This document shows, in pieces, positions 35,817-43,701 of a DNA stretch of 64,000 nt (position 1 is its first letter; each line of letters starts with the position of its first letter). The position numbers and the translations under genes are program-made. Source of the stretch: an uncultured Lachnospiraceae bacterium (GTDB lineage Bacteria; Bacillota; Clostridia; Lachnospirales; Lachnospiraceae); the NCBI GenBank assembly GCA_910576535.1, contig CAJTKK010000005.1, positions 62,001 to 126,000 on the forward strand. Reading direction: 5' to 3'. The notes below the pieces were generated by a model. That model ran no database searches and was not told the DNA's origin. It saw only the letters and a list, made by a program, of their open reading frames with translations.

Positions 35817-36368
35817 TTACCGGGGGCATCCCTTGCACCCGGCACATTTTCCCTTGGCCGTCACATCTTCCGTATAATAATTCACCGGGCTGGTCAGCAG
35901 GCAGACAGCCTGGGAAGAAATCCCCTCGCCGCTTCCGGTAAAACCAAGCCCTTCTTCCGTCGTTGCTTTTATATTCACTTGCGTAATATCAATCCCCAGT
36001 GTATCCGCAACATTTTTCCTCATTTGTTCAATATAAGGACGCATCTTCGGCTTCTGCGCAATAATCGTGGCATCAATATTTTCGATCAAAAAACATTCCT
36101 CATCCAGCATCTTCCCTACCCGGTCCAGCAATTCCAAGGATGATATCCCCCGGAAAGTCTCGTCCGTATCCGGGAAATGTTTGCCGATATCACCAAGGGC
36201 GGCCGCCCCCAGCAGGGCATCCATTACTGCATGTAATAACACATCCGCATCGGAATGCCCAAGAAGCCCTTTTTCATACTCTATTTTCACTCCCCCAAGA
36301 ATCAAATCTCTTCCTTGTACCAATTTGTGTACGTCATATCCCATTCCTATTCTCATTTTAATAACCAT
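35817..36368 (-). CDS. ispF: 2-C-methyl-D-erythritol 2,4-cyclodiphosphate synthase with Cys-rich tail
   Basis: Fifth step of the MEP isoprenoid pathway. The metal site residues lie in GYDVHKL near the N-terminus and in LLGHSDADVLLHAVMDALLGA; DIGKHFPDTD and the C-terminal TTEEGLGFTGSGEGISSQA also match the family. The usual enzyme ends after that motif at about 157-160 residues; here an extra 20 residues end in CAGCKGC. The start may be 36368 or the ATG at 36356 (MRIGMGYD), which begins where other IspF proteins do. The 250-base gap to the next gene shows nothing recognisable. Confidence 0.93.
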   Translation of the reverse strand: MVIKMRIGMGYDVHKLVQGRDLILGGVKIEYEKGLLGHSDADVLLHAVMDALLGAAALGDIGKHFPDTDETFRGISSLELLDRVGKMLDEECFLIENIDATIIAQKPKMRPYIEQMRKNVADTLGIDITQVNIKATTEEGLGFTGSGEGISSQAVCLLTSPVNYYTEDVTAKGKCAGCKGCPR

Positions 36369-36536
36369 GCCTTTCCTTCAACCTGTCTTAACATAACACC
36401 CTCCGGCATGGGCTTTTGAAACACGTCCCATACTGTCCCCCGTTTTTCTATGCCCTTGTATTTCTGCTTATCATAAGCAGCCGTTATTTTTAGAATTATA
36501 GCATTATTTTTACAAAATAGAAATGGATTCATACAC

Positions 36537-36565
36537 TTTGCATATGAATTTTCATTTGTTATAAT
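36537..36565 (+). promoter_or_regulatory. Promoter of the metallo-beta-lactamase-fold gene
   Basis: TTTGCA (36537-36542) and TATAAT (36560-36565), spacer 17 bases, about 42 bases upstream of the start codon; AGAAAGGA is the ribosome binding site. Confidence 0.6.
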
Positions 36566-36606
36566 GATTTGGGTTCCAAAATTACGATTCAGAAAGGAAT
36601 AAAACG

Positions 36607-37545
36607 ATGAAATCTTCCCGGAAACATAAAAAGACAAAAAAACTTTATTCTTACCTCGCCGTCCTTTTACTGGCATCTCTCATGATGCTCCTTGAAAAAA
36701 CGGAGCCTGCCGCCCCTGCATCCCAGGAAGCTTCTCTTGTGCAACAGGCTGACCAATCCCTTCCGGACGGCGCAATGCGCGTCTATTATCTGGATGTAGG
36801 ACAAGGCTCTTCTGCCCTCGTGGAATCTGACGGGCATTTTATGCTGATTGACGGCGGGGACCGTTCCCATTCTTCCCTTGTCGTAAGCGCGCTGCAAAAC
36901 CTGGGAGTAACCTCTTTGGATTATATCCTGGTTTCCCATTACCATGCCGATCATTTAAGCGGGGTCGTAGGGGCTTTGAACGCTTTTGACTGTCAAACAG
37001 TTATCTGCCCTGATTATGAAACTGACACAAAACTTTTTTCATCTTTTCTGACAGTTCTTGAAGAAAAAGAAATCCCCGCCATTTACCCTTCCCCTGGAGA
37101 CAGCTTTTCTTTCGGAAATGCCTCTTTTATGGTCATCAGCCCTGTTTCCTACCGTTATGAGGATGAAAACAATAATTCCATTGGAATCCGTCTGGTACAT
37201 GGCGAAGATTCTTTTCTTTTTACAGGGGATGCGGAAGCGGAAAGTGAAGAGGATTTTTGCAAAGAAAACAACCCCATCTCCTGCGATGTCTATGCTGCCG
37301 GGCATCATGGCAGCGCATCTTCCACTACTTGGACCCTTCTTGAGCAGGCATTACCTGAATATGTAGTGATAAGCTGCGGCAAAGAGAATTCTTATGGGCA
37401 TCCCCACGAAGAAACGATGGAAAAATTAGAAGCCATCGGCGCCAAAGTTTTCCGTACGGACGAACAGGGAACCATCCTGGCCATTTCTTCCGGCAGCGGG
37501 ATTACTTGGGAGGCGGAACCCTTCCATGATTATTCCGGGGATTAA
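36607..37545 (+). CDS. Secreted/anchored ComEC-like metallo-beta-lactamase-fold hydrolase
   Basis: A 312-residue protein with a basic N-terminus and one hydrophobic segment (about residues 14-30), so it is anchored to or exported across the membrane. The metal motif is VSHYHADHLSG (HxHxDH form), preceded by YYLDVGQGSSALVES and LIDGGD and followed by FLFTGDAE and AAGHHGS. These match the C-terminal metallo-beta-lactamase domain of the competence protein ComEC, here without the channel domain. Such stand-alone proteins are common in Clostridia; a nuclease or phosphodiesterase role is inferred. The C-terminal HPHEE supports the ComEC subgroup. Confidence 0.85.
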   Translation: MKSSRKHKKTKKLYSYLAVLLLASLMMLLEKTEPAAPASQEASLVQQADQSLPDGAMRVYYLDVGQGSSALVESDGHFMLIDGGDRSHSSLVVSALQNLGVTSLDYILVSHYHADHLSGVVGALNAFDCQTVICPDYETDTKLFSSFLTVLEEKEIPAIYPSPGDSFSFGNASFMVISPVSYRYEDENNNSIGIRLVHGEDSFLFTGDAEAESEEDFCKENNPISCDVYAAGHHGSASSTTWTLLEQALPEYVVISCGKENSYGHPHEETMEKLEAIGAKVFRTDEQGTILAISSGSGITWEAEPFHDYSGD

Positions 37546-37620
37546 GCTTATCTCTCCCTCCGCTTTACACATATCATATATAAATGCATATTTTATACTA
37601 AAACAAACGGGAGGAAATCC

Positions 37621-38100
37621 ATGAAACCTTCCACTTATTACACCGGGATCACAGGCATCGTTGAACGCATCACCCCTTTTCAGACGGAATGCTGCAACCA
37701 GATGATATCCATCCGCACCCTGAATGGAATGATAAATTTTGTTCTCTCCCCCGGCACTTATGTAACGGATAATACACCATTGCGCACCGGTATGCGCGTT
37801 ACCGCATTTTACGATGTCAGCCAGCCGGTCCCCCTGATTTATCCGCCGCAGTACCAGGCTGCTTTCATTGCCCGCACAGAACCCGGGGAGAATATCATGA
37901 TTGCCTATTTTGACAGCAATCTTCTTTCTTCCGAAAACCAATTGCAGCTCAATATCGGTCCCGGCACAAGAATCACAACCGCCAACGGCCAGCGGTATGT
38001 CTGCAGCCTTGGAAATAATCTGCTGATGGTTTACTATGGGGCCACTACCAGAAGCATACCGCCCCAAACCACACCGGAAAGAATTATTGTCTTTTGCTAA
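37621..38100 (+). CDS. Conserved-looking hypothetical protein, 159 aa
   Basis: Not recognised. The protein is rich in beta-branched residues and Gly/Pro, without signal peptide or membrane segment. It looks like a compact beta-barrel or OB-like protein (TGITGIVERITPF, then FVLSPGTYV and MRVTAFYDV). GGGAGG lies 7 bases before the ATG. It begins 75 bases after the metallo-beta-lactamase-fold gene and may share its transcript. A TATACT box lies at about 37596, but no convincing -35 accompanies it. Confidence 0.6.
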   Translation: MKPSTYYTGITGIVERITPFQTECCNQMISIRTLNGMINFVLSPGTYVTDNTPLRTGMRVTAFYDVSQPVPLIYPPQYQAAFIARTEPGENIMIAYFDSNLLSSENQLQLNIGPGTRITTANGQRYVCSLGNNLLMVYYGATTRSIPPQTTPERIIVFC

Positions 38101-38112
38101 ATCATTTTTTAC

Positions 38113-38140
38113 TTGCTTTTTATCCTCATTGTGCTACAAT
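38113..38140 (+). promoter_or_regulatory. Promoter of tRNA-Ala
   Basis: TTGCTT (38113-38118) and TACAAT (38135-38140), spacer 16 bases, directly upstream of the tRNA. Confidence 0.6.
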
Positions 38141-38150
38141 TAATATGCAC

Positions 38151-38223
38151 GGGGATATAGCTAAGCTGGGATAGCGATGCGTTCGCAACGCATAGGCCGC
38201 GGGTTCGAGTCCCGTTATCTCCA
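38151..38223 (+). tRNA. tRNA-Ala (anticodon CGC)
   Basis: A 73-base cloverleaf: acceptor GGGGATA/TATCTCC containing the G3:U70 pair that marks alanine tRNAs, anticodon stem ATGCG/CGCAT with loop TTCGCAA (anticodon CGC), T arm CGGG-TTCGAGT-CCCG, discriminator A. CCA is not encoded. Confidence 0.93.
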
Positions 38224-38230
38224 TAAAAGG

Positions 38231-38284
38231 AAAACCTCAGTATTTATGACGGATGTAAAAAATCCGCATAGATACTGGGGTTTT
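38231..38284 (+). terminator. Terminator after tRNA-Ala
   Basis: A long hairpin with arms AAAACCTCAGTAT...CGGAT and ATCCG...ATACTGGGGTTTT. The outer arm supplies its own A- and T-runs, so it could work in both directions. Confidence 0.75.
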
Positions 38285-38452
38285 AAATTATCATCCCTTG
38301 CCTAATCCAGTGTTCCTTCCCGGCAGATTCCCAGACAGGTTTTTTAACGTCCCGGTCATAATAGGAAATTGTTCCATCACTCCAAAACCCGTATACATTT
38401 TCGGTATTTGCGCAGACTATTCTTTGCAAAGCGCAAGAAAGGAGATAGAGGA

Positions 38453-38623
38453 ATGAAAGAATATAAAGATTCAGTAAAATTGCCTGAAGAAATAACGACT
38501 ACCCCCGGCGGACAAAAACCGGCGGATGCAAAAAACAGCTCAAAAAATATCATCCCTGATGAAGCGCCGCGCAAGGACGGCCCTGGCGGGGAAGGGAATT
38601 CTTCTGCAAAATCCAAAGAATAG
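38453..38623 (+). CDS. Small hydrophilic hypothetical protein, 56 aa
   Basis: Not recognised. A 56-residue protein of low complexity, rich in Lys, Pro, Gly, Ser and Glu (MKEYKDSVKLPEE then TTTPGGQKPADAKNSSK), probably disordered. It is called because AAGGAG/GAGGA lies just before the ATG at 38453, although the frame is open further upstream. A hairpin at 38644-38677 follows. Expression is plausible but unproven. Confidence 0.45.
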   Translation: MKEYKDSVKLPEEITTTPGGQKPADAKNSSKNIIPDEAPRKDGPGGEGNSSAKSKE

Positions 38624-38643
38624 AAAGGCTATAAATATTGTCA

Positions 38644-38677
38644 GGCAGATTGCACAAAAAAATTTGTCCAATCTGCC
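38644..38677. terminator. Hairpin between convergent small genes
   Basis: GGCAGATTG (38644-38652) and CAATCTGCC (38669-38677), with further partial pairing of ACAAA and TTTGT inside. It lies between convergent genes, as expected of a terminator, but neither strand has a clean external U-run. Confidence 0.4.
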
Positions 38678-38735
38678 CGGCAAAAACCTGGCCTTAGCTC
38701 TTTCGCCCCTGCTACAGCACATAATGTATCTAACC

Positions 38736-38975
38736 TTAAGCCACCCCTTCCCCTGCACGGTCAGCATGATCCTGTAAAATCTTCGATACTTCCTCCAGGC
38801 TCAAATTAGAATTTTCAATGATTTCCTCAAGGCTTTCCAGTCTCATCATCCTTTGCTCATGAATCAAGTCCTGCAATTCTTCCTTTTCTTTCTGCACCCT
38901 TCTTTCCAAGGCCTCAATGACTTCCTGTTTATCGGCAATTTTTTCTTCCAAAGATTTCCTTACACCTCTTGCCAT
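38736..38975 (-). CDS. Coiled-coil hypothetical protein, 79 aa
   Basis: Not recognised. Almost entirely helical and charged: residues 10-45 form a coiled coil (LEEKIADKQEVIEALERRVQ), and the C-terminal half (SLEEIIENSNLSLEEVSKIL) resembles a small helix pair. The start at 38975 is chosen because GGAGG lies 5 bases upstream; the ATG four codons earlier overlaps that site. It has no membrane segment. It may belong to the accessory patch to its right. Confidence 0.55.
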   Translation of the reverse strand: MARGVRKSLEEKIADKQEVIEALERRVQKEKEELQDLIHEQRMMRLESLEEIIENSNLSLEEVSKILQDHADRAGEGVA

Positions 38976-39194
38976 AGTTTCCTCCATTTCTGCTTTTCCA
39001 GCTTTTTCATCTTTCCATAAACAGAATTAGTATATTATATGGACAAGGGCAGATTTTTATTCCTTTTGCGATTTCCTTTTCTGCTTCACGAAGCCCCAAG
39101 CAGCTTTACCGTTTTATGAAGAGCCTGCGCATCTTCGTCTATTGATGTCCGTCTTACGAAAGATTTTCTTATAATGCAAAAAGCCCGGACTGCC

Positions 39195-39335
39195 TTATCC
39201 CTTAAGGCTTCTGGACTGATAAACAATAATAAGTCTCTGATTTAAAGAACCACGATATGGTAAAGTGGTATCGCGTTGTGAATCTATATATCTTCCATCT
39301 ACAACAGCAAATCTATGTTCTTCCAAATGCCTTCC
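39195..39335 (-). pseudogene. Decayed transposase-like fragment
   Basis: An open stretch of 46 codons without a start, bounded by stops. It reads VVDGRYIDSQRDT then LPYRGSLNQRLIIVY, which I associate from memory with the central part of large DDE transposases of the IS1634 type. The reading continues in a shifted frame toward 39086 with coding-like content. The 38988-39361 gap holds nothing else identifiable. Identity is tentative; no terminal inverted repeats were found. Confidence 0.3.
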
Positions 39336-39361
39336 TTAACCATCATACTTATATTTAATGT

Positions 39362-39895
39362 CTACTCTATTTTTAATGAAACTCCTTCGTAAATTCCCGC
39401 TGGTATATCTTTATCAAAAGAATATTCTTCCATACTGTCTTTTTCAAAGTTATATATTGTCACAAGTTCCCTTTCAGGATCTACGACCCAATATTCTCTA
39501 ACTCCTGTTGTCCTATATTTAAACAGTTTCTTATAATAATCCATTTGTTTACTGCTTGGTGAAACAATTTCAATTACCCAATCCGGTGCGCCATTACACC
39601 CCTTATCAGTAATCTTATTTTTGTCACAAATGACTGATATATCAGGTTCTACATAATTTCTATCATTTTCATTGAGAAACACGGCAAACGGAGCGGGAAA
39701 CACATTGCATTCACCATGATTACGCTTGATATGGTCTTTTATTTGATAAGATAAATCCATTACAAGCGTTTGATGTTTTGTATTTGGCAAAGCCATATAA
39801 TAAATTTTCCCATCAATCAATTCTGCCCGCTCCCCTTCGGGCAAAGCATAAATATCATCTATTGTATAGTTTTTTTCTTTTCTCAATGCATCCAT
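39362..39895 (-). CDS. Uma2-family (DUF820) endonuclease-like protein
   Basis: A 177-residue protein of the Uma2 family, a PD-(D/E)xK nuclease fold that is widespread but poorly characterised. Conserved features are YTIDDIYALPEGERAELIDGKIY at the N-terminus, NYVEPDISVICDKNK, and APDWVIEIVSPSSKQMDYYKKLFKY, where the catalytic Asp and ExV/EIxS positions lie, then GVREYWVVDPE. The start at 39895 has GGAGG 8 bases upstream. It begins just after the stop of the ParB-like gene, so the two are one operon. Base composition is more AT-rich than the flanking housekeeping genes, suggesting transfer. Confidence 0.85.
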   Translation of the reverse strand: MDALRKEKNYTIDDIYALPEGERAELIDGKIYYMALPNTKHQTLVMDLSYQIKDHIKRNHGECNVFPAPFAVFLNENDRNYVEPDISVICDKNKITDKGCNGAPDWVIEIVSPSSKQMDYYKKLFKYRTTGVREYWVVDPERELVTIYNFEKDSMEEYSFDKDIPAGIYEGVSLKIE

Positions 39896-39896
39896 C

Positions 39897-40250
39897 CTAC
39901 ACACCTCCGTTCCTGGTTTTATTATAGGCAGTATTTATAATAATTACAACCACTTTCCCTTGCTTAACTTTTTTCATTTCTCCCTGATCATGTAACCACA
40001 TAGCAGCCATAAGCCTATGGTTCCCATCTATAATTATAGGTATAGGACAAATATAGTTTCCATTACAAATATTATCAACCTCTATATCTTTCATTTCCTC
40101 TGGATGTTTTATAAAATATAAAGCCCTTCCCATATGCCACTCAGTAGACTTATTCTCCAAACACAAATGCTTCCAGTGACCGCCAAACGGCTCCGACTCT
40201 TCTGTGTGTCCTTCATGAATGGCACATGCAATATCATCCAACGTTACCAT
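39897..40250 (-). CDS. ParB/sulfiredoxin-fold-like protein
   Basis: A 117-residue protein. The segment ICPIPIIIDGNHRLMAAMWLHDQG resembles the nucleotide-binding box of ParB-like and sulfiredoxin-like proteins (DGNHRLxAA form). The usual DNA-binding helix-turn-helix of plasmid ParB is absent, so a partition role is unlikely. The start has only a weak ribosome binding site; it lies 12 bases after a 32-codon frame and may be coupled to it. It sits directly before the Uma2 gene in the AT-rich patch. Confidence 0.55.
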   Translation of the reverse strand: MVTLDDIACAIHEGHTEESEPFGGHWKHLCLENKSTEWHMGRALYFIKHPEEMKDIEVDNICNGNYICPIPIIIDGNHRLMAAMWLHDQGEMKKVKQGKVVVIIINTAYNKTRNGGV

Positions 40251-40262
40251 CTCGCTTTCATT

Positions 40263-40361
40263 TCATGACCAGCTATCTATAGGGAAAAATTCTTGCAATC
40301 TATCTATTAGGATCATGTCACCAGTATACTCATCAATCGGTGTAAAATCTCCATGTTCCAA
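40263..40361 (-). CDS. Possible 32-aa peptide (TTG start)
   Basis: A short frame starting at TTG (40359-40361) with GGGAGG 8 bases upstream and ending at a TGA 12 bases before the ParB-like gene. The peptide is acidic and amphipathic (DEYTGDMILIDRLQEFF). The excellent ribosome binding site is the main evidence. It could be a leader peptide, a small antitoxin-like protein, or the remnant of a larger gene. Confidence 0.4.
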   Translation of the reverse strand: MEHGDFTPIDEYTGDMILIDRLQEFFPIDSWS

Positions 40362-40604
40362 TTATTCCACCTCCCAATAAACCAATCATTTCAACCGTTT
40401 ATTTCTGCAATTTATCAGGAAATCCAACCTCAACATCCACATCTAAAGACATATAAATTATGCTCTATAAGTGTTGTTGACTCAATCCACTGATAAATTC
40501 TATTATAGACATTAATTTTACTTTTCTGACCCCGATTTTGACCTCATTTTATACGATTTGCCATGGCTCAAAACGGTCTAAAATGACAATTTTTGCAAAA
40601 TCAT

Positions 40605-40642
40605 AAAAAAGAATGCTGAAAATATGATATTTTCAGCATTCT
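40605..40642 (-). terminator. Terminator of the tRNA-Val/tRNA-Met operon
   Basis: A perfect 15-bp stem (40610-40624 with 40628-40642, loop of 3) follows tRNA-Met by 6 bases on the minus strand and runs into TTTTTTATG. The 40362-40604 stretch beyond it shows no gene; it is AT-rich. Confidence 0.9.
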
Positions 40643-40648
40643 CTAAAA

Positions 40649-40722
40649 TAGCGAGAGGGGGATTTGAACCCTCGACACTACGGGTATGAACCGTATGCTC
40701 TAGCCAACTGAGCTATCTCGCC
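40649..40722 (-). tRNA. tRNA-Met (elongator, anticodon CAT)
   Basis: A 74-base cloverleaf: acceptor GGCGAGA/TCTCGCT with a G1:U72 pair typical of Firmicute elongator tRNA-Met, anticodon stem TACGG/CCGTA with loop TTCATAC, T loop TTCAAAT, discriminator A. It lacks the three G:C pairs of an initiator anticodon stem. CCA is not encoded. Confidence 0.92.
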
Positions 40723-40755
40723 ATATATCCCTTTACCGGCTGTCCCGGTAAAGGA

Positions 40756-40828
40756 TGGGACCTATAGGGCTCGAACCTATGACCCTCTGCTTGTAAGGCA
40801 GATGCTCTCCCAGCTGAGCTAAGATCCC
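40756..40828 (-). tRNA. tRNA-Val (anticodon TAC)
   Basis: A 73-base cloverleaf: acceptor GGGATCT/AGGTCCC, D stem GCTC/GAGC, anticodon stem TCTGC/GCAGA with loop CTTACAA (anticodon TAC), T loop TTCGAGC. It is the first gene of a two-tRNA operon with tRNA-Met. Confidence 0.93.
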
Positions 40829-40863
40829 TTTTTACGTGGTCGCTTCCTGCAACCCGCTTTGCT

Positions 40864-40893
40864 ATTATACAATTATATTATGAGTCTTGTCAA
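40864..40893 (-). promoter_or_regulatory. Promoter of the tRNA-Val/tRNA-Met operon
   Basis: TTGACA (40888-40893) and TATAAT (40864-40869) with an 18-base spacer on the minus strand. Confidence 0.8.
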
Positions 40894-41076
40894 CATTTTT
40901 TTCAAATTTTTTCAATAATTTTTTTTATTTTACAAATTATTTTTCTTTCCACATAACCCGTTCTTTCCCCGCCCTATTTGTCATTTCAAAATATCCGCCA
41001 GCCTATCCGCTTTTATGGACAAAGCCGCCCTGTCCGCTTTCCGCGGAAAGAAGCGGCCCATCCGCAAATGCTCATC

Positions 41077-42843
41077 TTACATTCTTTCAGGCGCAGAAAA
41101 TCCAAGCAGATCAATACAAGTCTCCAAAATATCCCTTGTCAGCAGCAAAAGGGCAACCCAGCCTTTTTTCTTCTCCTCATCTTCTTCCGCCAGAATCTTT
41201 GTCTCATGGTAAAAGCGGTTAAACGCGTTGGCAATATCATAAATATAAGCGCATACTTTGTGAGGGGCCGTCTCCCCATAAGCATTTTCTATCACCCCAA
41301 GAAACCCTGTCAATTGCAGCATCAGCGTTTTCTCCGGCTCACCGGACGCAGGCTGTATGACAACTTCATCAAGCATTCCGCCAGCCTCCTTATACTTGGA
41401 CAAAATGGACTTAATCCGTACCAGCGTATATAAAATATATGGCCCTGTATCCCCTTCCGAGGAAGTGAAGCGGTCGATATCAAAGATATAATCTTTTGAA
41501 GCCTGATTCGATAAATCCCCATATTTTACCGCAGACAAGGCAACCACCTGGGCAGTTTCCCGCGCCTCCTGTTCCGGGACAGAACGGTTCTGCACAATCT
41601 TTCCGTACATCACTTCATTAATCTCCGCAATCAGGCTCTCCAGACGCATAACTCCCCCTTCTCTCGTTTTAAAGGGTTTTCCGTCCTTGCCATTCATCGT
41701 TCCAAAGCCTAAAAATTTTAATTCCGTTTCCGGCCGGACCAGCCCTGTCTTCCGGGCGCAGCGGAAGATTTGTTCAAAATATAACTCCTGCCGCTTATCC
41801 ACCACATAGATCAGTTCATCCGGGCCGATGTTTTCCATACGTTCCTTAATTGTTGCCAAATCCGTCGTATTATATAAAGCTGCCCCGTCAGACTTAAGGA
41901 TCATGCAGGGAGGGATTTCCTTTGTATCCGTTTCTTCCTTTACATCCACCACCAGGGCCCCTTCGCTGATATAAGCATATCCCCCCGCCTTCATTTCCTC
42001 AACCATTTCCGGGATCAAATCATGGACATCGGATTCCCCTTTCCACAAATCAAAATCCACATCCAGCCTTTTATAATTCTTCTTAAGATCCGTCACCGAT
42101 ACATTGATGATATGATTCCAAAGCGCACGGTATCCCCTTACCCCGCTTTGCAGTTTAAAAGTGGCGTTCATGGCTTTTTCCTTATATGCCTCATCTTCCT
42201 TCGACTTGCTGCTGGCAGTAGGATATATTTCCTCCAGTTCGGAAATGGTAAAGGGCGCTTCTTCCGGGTATTCCCCGGTAAAGCTTTCGTCAAAGTATAC
42301 CAGCCCCGGGGTTCTTTCCTGTAATTCCGTAATAATCAGCCCCATCTGCAGCCCCCAGTCCCCCAGGTGGATATCCCCTGTTACTTCATGGCCCGCATAC
42401 CTGGCAATCCGCTTTATGCTCTCGCCGATAATTGCAGAGCGCAGATGCCCTACATGCAAAGGCTTGGCTACATTCGGCCCGCCGTAATCTATCATGATTT
42501 TCTTTGCTTTCTCCGGCATCTTAAGCCCAAATTTTGGTTCCTGCCTCATTTTGGTTAAGTATTCCTTTAAAAACAATGGGCTTACTTTTAAGTTCAAAAA
42601 ACCCGGGGGAACTGCGTTTACTTCTTCAAATAGCAAGCTGTCTTTCAATTCCGCCCCCACATCCTGGGCAATCGCTAACGGGGCCTTTTTATAACGCTTC
42701 GCCCCCGCCATCGCCCCGTTACACTGATATTCGCATAAATCCGGGCGGTTGGATAAAGTTACCTTCCCAAGCTGCGCCTCATATCCTGCTGCCTGAAACG
42801 CCTTCCCCATTTCTTCTGATATTACATCCAGCATTTTGTCCAT
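41077..42843 (-). CDS. argS: Arginyl-tRNA synthetase
   Basis: A class I synthetase of 588 residues. The N-terminal Add-1 domain that recognises the tRNA elbow precedes the HIGH-type site in YGGPNVAKPLHVGHLRSAIIGESI. The KMSKS region is the usual ArgRS variant (GKPFKTREGGVM), and the C-terminal helical domain ends with the family-like FSAPERM. The start at 42843 (MDKMLDVI) has AGAGGA 7 bases upstream; the frame is open 16 codons further with basic, unconserved sequence. It lies 86 bases downstream of queH. Confidence 0.94.
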   Translation of the reverse strand: MDKMLDVISEEMGKAFQAAGYEAQLGKVTLSNRPDLCEYQCNGAMAGAKRYKKAPLAIAQDVGAELKDSLLFEEVNAVPPGFLNLKVSPLFLKEYLTKMRQEPKFGLKMPEKAKKIMIDYGGPNVAKPLHVGHLRSAIIGESIKRIARYAGHEVTGDIHLGDWGLQMGLIITELQERTPGLVYFDESFTGEYPEEAPFTISELEEIYPTASSKSKEDEAYKEKAMNATFKLQSGVRGYRALWNHIINVSVTDLKKNYKRLDVDFDLWKGESDVHDLIPEMVEEMKAGGYAYISEGALVVDVKEETDTKEIPPCMILKSDGAALYNTTDLATIKERMENIGPDELIYVVDKRQELYFEQIFRCARKTGLVRPETELKFLGFGTMNGKDGKPFKTREGGVMRLESLIAEINEVMYGKIVQNRSVPEQEARETAQVVALSAVKYGDLSNQASKDYIFDIDRFTSSEGDTGPYILYTLVRIKSILSKYKEAGGMLDEVVIQPASGEPEKTLMLQLTGFLGVIENAYGETAPHKVCAYIYDIANAFNRFYHETKILAEEDEEKKKGWVALLLLTRDILETCIDLLGFSAPERM

Positions 42844-42929
42844 TTCATTTTCCTCTCTTTCCCGCTTATGCCCTGCTGCCTTCTTTCCCATAGCCTGTCA
42901 ATCCATGCCTCTGCTGATATCCCGGCTGT

Positions 42930-43679
42930 CTATTCTTTTCCGCTTTTTGAATATACGCACCCGCAATAATTCTGGCGGTATAGGCCAAACTTGGCAGACA
43001 GTTCAATGGATCTTTTATAGCCATCTCTTTTCTTAAAATCCGAAGGCAGGAAAAAAACGCCATATTCTTCCCCCAGCCTCTCCCCGGCCTCGTTTAGCTT
43101 CTGCGCACTCTTTAACGGGCTTATTGTCAGCGTCGTGGTAAAACAGTCAAAACCCTGCCTGGCTGCCAGTCTGGCCGTTTCCCTAAGACGCAGCTCATAG
43201 CACTTCAAACACCGTTCCCCGCCTTCCGGGCAGTTTTCCAGCCCTTTGGCTATCCGGTAAAAACTCTCTGGCTCATAATCCCCATCTATACTTTTTATCT
43301 TATGCGCCATTTTTGTGGAATGCATTCCCGGAAAGTCCTGCGCCTCCACTTGTCTGTTGTATTCCCCGATCAGCCGTTTCTGTTCCTGTACCCTTTTTTG
43401 ATATTCCCCATTTTCCGTAATATTGGGATTATAATAAAATACAGTGATATCAAAATATTCCCTCAGATATTCCAGCACATAGCTGCTGCAAGGCGCACAG
43501 CAGCTATGAAGCAGCAGCCGGTCCGGTCCCCTTTCCTGCCCCATATCCGCTGCGGCTTTTTTCTCAATGATTTTTTCCAATTCTTTTGCGTAGTTTCTTG
43601 TATTTCCCATCTTTCTTACCATAAACCGTTTCGGTACTGCCGCTTTACGAAAATCCAAACCTCTTTCCTTCTCCGTCAT
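42930..43679 (-). CDS. queH: Epoxyqueuosine reductase QueH
   Basis: Last step of queuosine synthesis for tRNA wobble positions, using an iron-sulfur/Fe site; non-orthologous to QueG. The family cysteines are present: LLHSCCAPCSSYV near residue 60, ERCLKCYELRL near 155, and NYCGCVYS at the C-terminus. The start is uncertain: 43679 has a weak ribosome binding site, and a TTG at about 43658 or the ATG at 43610 (MGNTRNYAKEL) are alternatives. It is cotranscribed with carB upstream; no other queuosine genes are visible. Confidence 0.9.
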   Translation of the reverse strand: MTEKERGLDFRKAAVPKRFMVRKMGNTRNYAKELEKIIEKKAAADMGQERGPDRLLLHSCCAPCSSYVLEYLREYFDITVFYYNPNITENGEYQKRVQEQKRLIGEYNRQVEAQDFPGMHSTKMAHKIKSIDGDYEPESFYRIAKGLENCPEGGERCLKCYELRLRETARLAARQGFDCFTTTLTISPLKSAQKLNEAGERLGEEYGVFFLPSDFKKRDGYKRSIELSAKFGLYRQNYCGCVYSKSGKE

Positions 43680-43701
43680 TCTTTACAGAAGGGAGATGAT
43701 T

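Noticed and set aside
35594..35845. 83-codon minus-strand frame between ispF and the GNAT gene
   Set aside because: No ribosome binding site, Cys/Gly/Arg-rich composition typical of a non-coding GC-rich gap, and overlap with the ispF end.
40362..40604. Search for an attachment site at the tRNA-Met 3' end
   Set aside because: No repeat of the tRNA 3' end was found in the AT-rich patch, and no integrase gene is present.
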